55,744 bases of DNA. Source: Micractinium sp. NFX-FRZ. Taxonomy: Eukaryota > Chlorophyta > Trebouxiophyceae > Chlorellales > Chlorellaceae. Numbering within the stretch: position 1 is the stretch's first letter; every line of letters begins with the position of its first letter. The position numbers were made by a program, and so were the translations under genes. The notes below the pieces were generated by a model. The model did not search any database. It saw only the letters and a program-made list of their open reading frames with translations, and was not told where the DNA came from. Below, in pieces: positions 49,981 through 55,744 of the stretch. The DNA lies in contig JAPTJF010000418.1 in the NCBI GenBank assembly GCA_029339195.1, positions 1-55,744 of the forward strand, given 5' to 3'.

Positions 49981-52900
49981 CTAATACATGTACAATTCCT
50001 CATCGCTGTCAGCAGGCTCCCCCAAATGAGCCGCATACCCTGCTTGCACCGCTGCCACCGCCGCCATAACAGTCGCCGTCACTGCCGCGCTGCCCGCGCC
50101 GCTGCCGCCTGCGCCGCCTGCAGCTTGTGGCTGCCGCACCTCCTGCCACAGGCGCTCCATGTGCGGCAGCAGGGAGGCGGGCAGCTGCGGGTCGGCACGC
50201 AGCTCCTGCAGGGTGGGGTAGTCGCGCACGCATCTGCAAGCGGTGGTGTGTGTGGGGGGGCAGGGGTGGAGGGGCAAAAGGTTGTTACTAGGTGCAAGCA
50301 CACGACTGAGGGTGTGTGTGTGTGTGGGGGGGGGGGGCAGCGGGGGAGGGGGCAAAAGGTTGTTAGAAGGTGCAAGCACACGACTGCGGGTGTGTGTGGG
50401 GGGGGGCGCAGCGGGGGAGGGGGCAAAAGGTTGTTAGTAGGTGCAAGCACACGACTGCGGGTGGTGTGTGTGTGGGCAGGGTGGGAGGGGGCAAAAGGGG
50501 TTTTGTGATGCGCAAGCACATCTGGGAGTGAGGAGGCGAGGCGGGTCAGGGTCAGGAGGTCAGAAAGCAAGTGGGAGCTGCGGCATGCGGCGAGCAGTCG
50601 GGGTAGTCAGCGGGCACGGGTCTCTGGCAGGCAGCACATGCCAGCCCGTGGACTTGAAATGAATGTAATTGATTGACTGATTGATTGATTGACTGATTGA
50701 TTGATTGACTCACATGCGCAGCGTGGCGTCGGCAGCCGCCGCCAGCTTGTACTCGCGCGTCTGCAGGAAAGGTGGGTGGGTGGGTGGGTGGGTGTGGATT
50801 TGGGTGAGAGCGCTGACACACGCCTTGCGGGCAGGCTCTGCACACACGTGCCAATGGCAGGTAGGCAGGCAGGCAGGCACCTGAGCCGGCCCACCACTTC
50901 TGGCATAGCACAGCACAGCACAGCACGCTGCAGCCAGCACAGCACAGCACAGCACAGCGCGCTACAGCCAGCACAGCCCAGCCCAGCACAGCACAGCATG
51001 CAACCGCCCACCTTGTACTTTGACTCGCTGCGGGGCGGGCGGTAGGAGCTGTAGCTGAAGTGCAGCGCCAGGAACTCCTCACGCTCCTCGCTGCACACCA
51101 GCGCTTGCCAACGTGCAAGCAGAAGTCAATTCGAGGCAGTGCAGTTTCTTTCAGGAGGGGAGAGAAAGTGGGCGTGAAAGTGGAAGGTAGGCAGGTGCAG
51201 CACCCGCAGCTCCACTCGCACCTCGCCTCCTCCCTGCCCCACCCCACCCCACCTCACCCCTCACCCTGCCTGGACAAGCAGGCGTGCAGCGAAGCGTCAC
51301 CACCTCCCCCAAAGCCGCCCCACCTGGGCTAACTCAACTCATGTGCATGTGAGTGTGCACACATCACCAGGACACGCCGCAGTTTAAAAGCCTTTCAAGC
51401 GCTGCGCAGCCTGCTCTCGCTGCCCACCCACCTCATCCCAACAGTGACAGTTCAGTGCACACCTGGACACACAAAAGTGCATGCGCTCCAGGTGGTCTGC
51501 CGCCTCCTGAGGCCCCAGCCCACTGCCAGAGCCCCTGCGGCGGGAGGGGGCGAGGGGGTGGGTAGGGAAGGGTGACTGGCAGGGTGGGGAGCGCGGGGCA
51601 GGGCGGGGCAGGGTGCGGCAGAGTAGGGTGGGGTGGAGTGGACCAGCAGGCCTTGGCTGTGCGAGCAAAGATCTGCAAGCACGGCTGACCAGGTGACAAA
51701 AATGAGGACTGGGCTTGTACTGTGGCCCCCAGACCAAGCAGCTTCTAGAAAAACAAACCGTCCACATGGCAAGGTACTGCAGGTACTGTCTCACCAGGTG
51801 ACGTAGGACATGCCCGGGCTGGCTGCCATGACTGCCTCGACCTGCGGCAGGGGGGAGGTGGTTGGGCCAGCTGACGAGCGGTGAGCGGTGAGCAGCATTT
51901 CGCTTAGCGTAAGAGGGAGCAGGTGTGTGCTGAGAGAGAGAGAGAGACACACACACACACGCACAAAAAAGTGAGAGAGAGAGAGACACACACACACACA
52001 CGCAGAGTGCGAGTCAGCAGTGACCGGAAGTGGGCGTGAGCTTCTGCCTGCCAGCCCATGTCCACAAGAGGTCAGTGCGGGGCCCAGGTGGGCCAGGGGG
52101 GAGAGGCAGCGGGCAGGGCATTGTGTGGTAGATGGTGCGGCAGCGTTGGGGGAGAATCGGCTGCTCTGCTTGACCTAAACTGTGCCGCGCTGATGCTACT
52201 TCCGCACCCCCTGCCCCCTGCCAGCACGTGCATTTCACATGTGTTGCAACACGTGCAGGACGAACACACGTGCCCACCTGCGCCACGCTGTTGCCCCGCC
52301 GCCGCAGCTCCCGCCGCAGCTCCTCCAGCCGCTTCTCCCGCTCGGAACGCGATTTCTGCAGATGACATGACATAAAGCCGGTTCCTTGGGATTGGGAAGG
52401 TTTTCGGGAGATGGGAATCGTCTTCTGCAGATGGTGTGCACAAGAATCAGCATGCTCAGCGGCTGATACACACCCCCGCGGTGCACACGTGAGCGGTACC
52501 CACCCATGCACAAGGTGCACCCACCCACCTCCTTGATGCCCTCCCACGTCTGCCGCCACTTCTCCTTGCTGCCAGTCAGCTTCTGCAGGTGCAGCAGGCA
52601 GGGCAGGGCAGTACACTCAAGGTGGCAGGCAGTGCGATACAGGGCAGTGAGATGCAGGCAGGCAGGTGGTTGGGTCACAGGGCCGCCAGGCAGGCGGAGC
52701 AGGATGTACAGTGTGTGCACAGAAAGCAGACAGGCGGGCAGATGAGTGGGCAGCGAAGCGGGCAGGCGGGCAGGCAGGCGGTGGCCAGGGGAATAGGCAG
52801 GCAGGCAGGCAGGGGAGAGGTGGGCCGTCCACACACAACTGACTTGCACGTGCCTGTGGCCTGTTGCAAGCAGAAGCCCCATAATCCCGGAGGTTACAAC

Positions 52901-55423
52901 CTGGATGCAAGCACCCCAACCCCCGCTCCTCCTCACCACGCACTGCCCACCCTCACCCTGCTGCCACCCTCTCAACAGGTGCCCCTTGCCCCAGCCCAAT
53001 GCGCCTCCTTCTTCCTCTTCCTACGACCAACGAACACATGAGCGCTCATAAGTATCAATCAAGTGGACCCACCTCCCAAGTTCCGTGCACCTGCCGCGCC
53101 TTGGCCTTGACCGCCGACAGCAGGTACTCGTGGGTGGGCACACGCACACGCTGCCCCCGCTCGTCTTCTTCCTCAAGGCTGCAGGGTGCACATGGGCCGT
53201 GAAGTGGAAGAAGAAGAAGGAGATTACAGCCCGAGGGCATGGGGTTGAGGAAGCCAACAGGAATATAAGCCAAAGGCACCAGGAGGACCACACGGACCGT
53301 GCATTGGACGGCAGGTGAGGCAGGATGGCCGGTTGTGAGGGGCGTGCGAGGCAGCATTGCAGGCGGGCCACAAGCGTGCGGGGAGCACGGCCACCAACAG
53401 CGCACGCGGATCAAGCCTGCAAGCGCGGCACGTACAGCACTGGGGCGGGCCTGGGCTCTGTGTCCCTCCCCCCGCCCCGCCGCCCTCGCCTCCTCACTAG
53501 CTGCACGCTCGCACACAGCTGGCCAAACGGTTGCATTCAGTTGCATGCATGCAGGGCAGGCCCCAGGCTGCCCCGTGGGCCCACTGTCACATGCACCTAG
53601 CTGGCACAAACATGTCAAGAAGTGTGAACCCACATGACTCGGCACGACTCAATGGAGCTCTTGCACATGTCGAAAGTCTTCTTGGCGAAATCTGCGGGCT
53701 CCCAAGGAAGAGGGCGGCTTCCGAAGTCGGTAACCAGTCAGACACTTGTGCGTGTGCTTGAGAATGTAGGAGCTGTAGAGGTGCAGGCAGCAGGCAGGGC
53801 CTGGGCCCCCAGCTCCACCCCCCGCAGCTCACCAAAGGGTAGTGCGCCTGTGGCGCCAGGCTGTCTGGGTGGGGCGGAGCCCAGCTCACGGCCTGGCGCC
53901 AGAGCACCCAACAACCCGGGGATCGTCCCCAACCAACGCCCGCTTGCTCATGAGCGCTCCCATTGATGCGATCACCGAGGAGCGAAAGCGCATGCGAGCC
54001 ACGTTCCTGCACACATGGGTTGGGTTATCCTGCCAGCAGAATCCAACTGCCCGGTTGCCACTCGACCAGAAAAAAAGAAAGAAAGAAAGGCTCACTGAGG
54101 GAGATGCGCTTCTGGCTCCAGCCCGCCAGCTCCGCCCGCGTGGCGCCGCTGACGAGGCAGTGCGTGGGCGGGTCGCCCTCCTCATCCGTCACGCTGTCCT
54201 CCACCTGCGGGCGGGGTGGGCAGGTCAACGGACGGGCGAGCAGGCGGTGAAGAGGGCACCGTGGATTGCTTTGCCCAGTGGGGTGGACGCAATGCCCCCT
54301 CCTCATTCGTCATGCCCTCCTCGACTCGTGGGCAGGCACGCAGGAAGGCAGGTGGGCAGGAGGGTGAGCACAACGTAGGCGGGCAGGTAGGGTCACTGAG
54401 GGGGAGGTAAGAGGCGATGCACAGACAGGCAGTCAGGCAGACCATGCAGGGTTGTGCAGGCAGTCGGTAAGGGAGGGGCTTCTGGGATGCTACACAGCGG
54501 CCCTGCACGTGCAGGGAGTCCAGCGGGCACCCGCGCACACAATGCGCCTGCTGCATCCCTGGAGGGTGGTGCAGACGATCTGCAGCACATGTTCGCCTAC
54601 ACTGCCTGACCACTCATTAGCCGCCGAATTCCCTCGAATATGCTCAAGTTACTTTGCAACCAAGCCGCCGCCCCACCTGGTGCAGCAGGCGCAGATAGAG
54701 GTCCCGCTTGGTGCCCGCCACCGGCAGGCCCCACTCCTTGAGCGCCGCCTTGAGCTGGCCCGCCGAACTGCCGCCCGTCACGCCGCCGGGCAGCTCCTGA
54801 CCTGCAATGGTGGAGAGGCAGTGTGGGTGTTTACAGGCTGCCGACAGGCTGCGGCGGGGGGATGCTGGGCAGGTCCGTCACGCACTGCAGCGTGCACTGC
54901 CTGCGCAGGCACACAAAGATGCTGCATTCCTGCAAAGGGACAGCGGCTCCCTGCACCTCTGCCCACAGTCTTCCACCTGCCACAACACGATTGTCCCTTC
55001 TGTCCTCCACTGCCCTCCGCCCCTCCCACACGCCTGCCGCCTCCCTCCACCCAGGCGCACCCAGGCGGGGCGAGAGCTCTTGGAAGAGGGCAGCCGCCAG
55101 CTCGGTGCACGTTTCGTTTCCCACGCAAGCCAGCGCTGCAGCGTCCCTCAACACGTCTCCCCGGTCCCACATGGGGTTGGGGGGCAGCCATCCCAGCTCC
55201 ACAATGCGCTCCAGCACATCTGAAGGGGAAGGGAGGCGGGGAGGGAAGCAGCAGGGTGGTGATGGTGAGGTGCGGCGGCGGCGGGCGAGGCGGGCGGGCG
55301 GCGGCGGCGCGCGGCTGGCGGGAGGCGCGGATCGGGTCCTGCGCGCGCCCGCCGCGGTGGATGCGTGCCTGGGGGCAGGCTGTTGATGCCGGACCAGCGG
55401 GCGCGGCTGGTGCTCGCCGCCAT
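49981..55423 (-). CDS. Probable F-box and SAP-motif protein
   Basis: Exons 55423-55369, 55219-55061, 54801-54677, 54204-54096, (54006-53976), 53178-53073, 52582-52529, 52355-52278, 51841-51795, 51534-51463, 51090-51012, 50760-50714 and 50233-49981 give about 404 residues. The N-terminus INSLPPDVLERIVELGW resembles an F-box, which would bind SKP1 in an SCF ubiquitin ligase. QLKAALKEWGLPVAGTKRDLYLRLL fits a SAP nucleic-acid-binding helix pair (positions about 85-110). A charged helical region (KSRSEREKRLEELRRELRRR) and an acidic end (DSDEELYMY) follow. The first intron uses a GC donor, supported by the F-box continuity. The 31-base exon in parentheses keeps phase but is weak. Both domain calls rest on motif resemblance only. 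Confidence 0.62.
50234..50520. repeat. 70-78 bp minisatellite, four units, in gene 13 intron 12
   Basis: Each unit contains GGGCAAAAGGTTGTTA, GTGCAAGCACACGACT and a GT/G-rich run. The array starts at the acceptor of the last exon. Confidence 0.9.
50672..50713. repeat. GATT/GACT tetranucleotide repeat abutting a splice donor
   Basis: On the coding strand the intron starts GTGAGTCAATCAATC and continues as AATC/AGTC repeats, so the repeat may have grown from the donor sequence. Confidence 0.8.
51930..52008. repeat. Duplicated (AG)n(AC)n microsatellite
   Basis: Two successive GAGAGAGAGACACACACACAC tracts lie in an intron of gene 13, separated by a short unique stretch. Confidence 0.85.
54290..54345 (-). 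repeat. Copy of the start of gene 13 exon 4 in the preceding intron
   Basis: The coding strand reads VEEGMTNEEG next to an acceptor-like stretch; the true exon (start 54204) reads VEDSVTDEEG. Confidence 0.75.
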
Positions 55424-55744
55424 GGCTTTCGAAAGCGTCAGGACTGACCGGCCCTCCTTCCGGGCTCAAAGATGCTGCTGGCGACTGTGGGGGGGAGTTC
55501 TGTGGTGGCTGGTTGAGCGGAGGGGAATGAGAACAGCCCTGCAGAGGTTGCGAGGCGGACCTAGACCATGGTTGGCGCCGCACATGGTGGCGCTGCCAGC
55601 ACCTGCCAGCCTTGTTTGCTCTTGCTTTCAACAGCTGGCTGTCGACAGGGTGCATCCTCTTGCCGAAGGCACTAGTGGATCCGACCCAAATTCCCGACAT
55701 TGTTCCCGACGTTTCCTGCAGGCGCAGAATGCATTTCCCCACTT
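55424..55744. other. Upstream region of gene 13
   Basis: This region holds the promoter and 5' UTR of gene 13, running to the window edge. No certain element or upstream gene is visible. Confidence 0.45.

Noticed and set aside
50234..50520. CRISPR-like regular repeats
   Set aside because: Units are contiguous minisatellite copies with no unique spacers, inside a eukaryotic intron.
53587..54012. 141-codon minus-strand frame as an exon of gene 13
   Set aside because: It cannot be joined in phase to exons on either side, and its sequence is low-complexity. Only a 31-base piece keeps phase, and that is marked as weak.

Overview
The window is nuclear DNA from a eukaryotic, GC-rich, intron-dense genome, most probably a coccoid green alga of the Chlorella/Micractinium type. 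The evidence is short introns with GTGAG/GTGCG donors and CAG acceptors interrupting conserved proteins every 50-150 bases, strong G/C third positions, Q-, A- and P-rich insertions, UGUAA motifs at likely transcript ends, and plant/algal families such as the plastid-type DUF2358 protein. There are no operons. I see no rRNA, tRNA, transposase or CRISPR array. All gene models were spliced by eye: each junction was accepted only where splice dinucleotides, phase and protein continuity agreed.

Layout, 13 genes. (1) 1-698 +, 3' end of an unknown gene. (2) 3172-6201 -, PP2C phosphatase. (3) 6990-12361 -, 26S proteasome ATPase RPT3, 13 exons. (4) 14033-18043 +, Q-rich protein with an L7Ae-type RNA-binding domain like SECIS-binding protein 2. 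(5) 20566-24868 - and (6) 25387-27641 +, two RING-CH proteins transcribed divergently from one 0.5 kb spacer. (7) 27978-29066 -, small membrane protein of unknown function. (8) 29722-32898 -, secreted single-FAS1 protein. (9) 34081-37697 - and (10) 38344-41107 -, tandem paralogues encoding secreted, probably GPI-anchored glycoproteins. (11) 41394-43038 +, DUF2358 protein sharing a 286-base spacer with gene 10. (12) 43692-48819 +, large MYND-finger protein. (13) 49981-55423 -, probable F-box plus SAP-motif protein.

Functionally this is an ordinary nuclear neighbourhood: protein turnover (RPT3, two RING-CH proteins, the F-box candidate), signalling (PP2C) and cell-surface proteins (FAS1, the GPI pair). 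The genes do not form a pathway.

The most unusual signal is structural. In at least nine of the 13 genes an intron holds one or more degenerate copies of the edge of the neighbouring exon together with its splice site. Copies of an exon start lie upstream of it and copies of an exon end lie downstream, as expected if introns grow by tandem duplication across exon/intron boundaries. A second signal is very long, strand-asymmetric C-rich 3' flanks (up to about 2.2 kb) that end close to UGUAA motifs.
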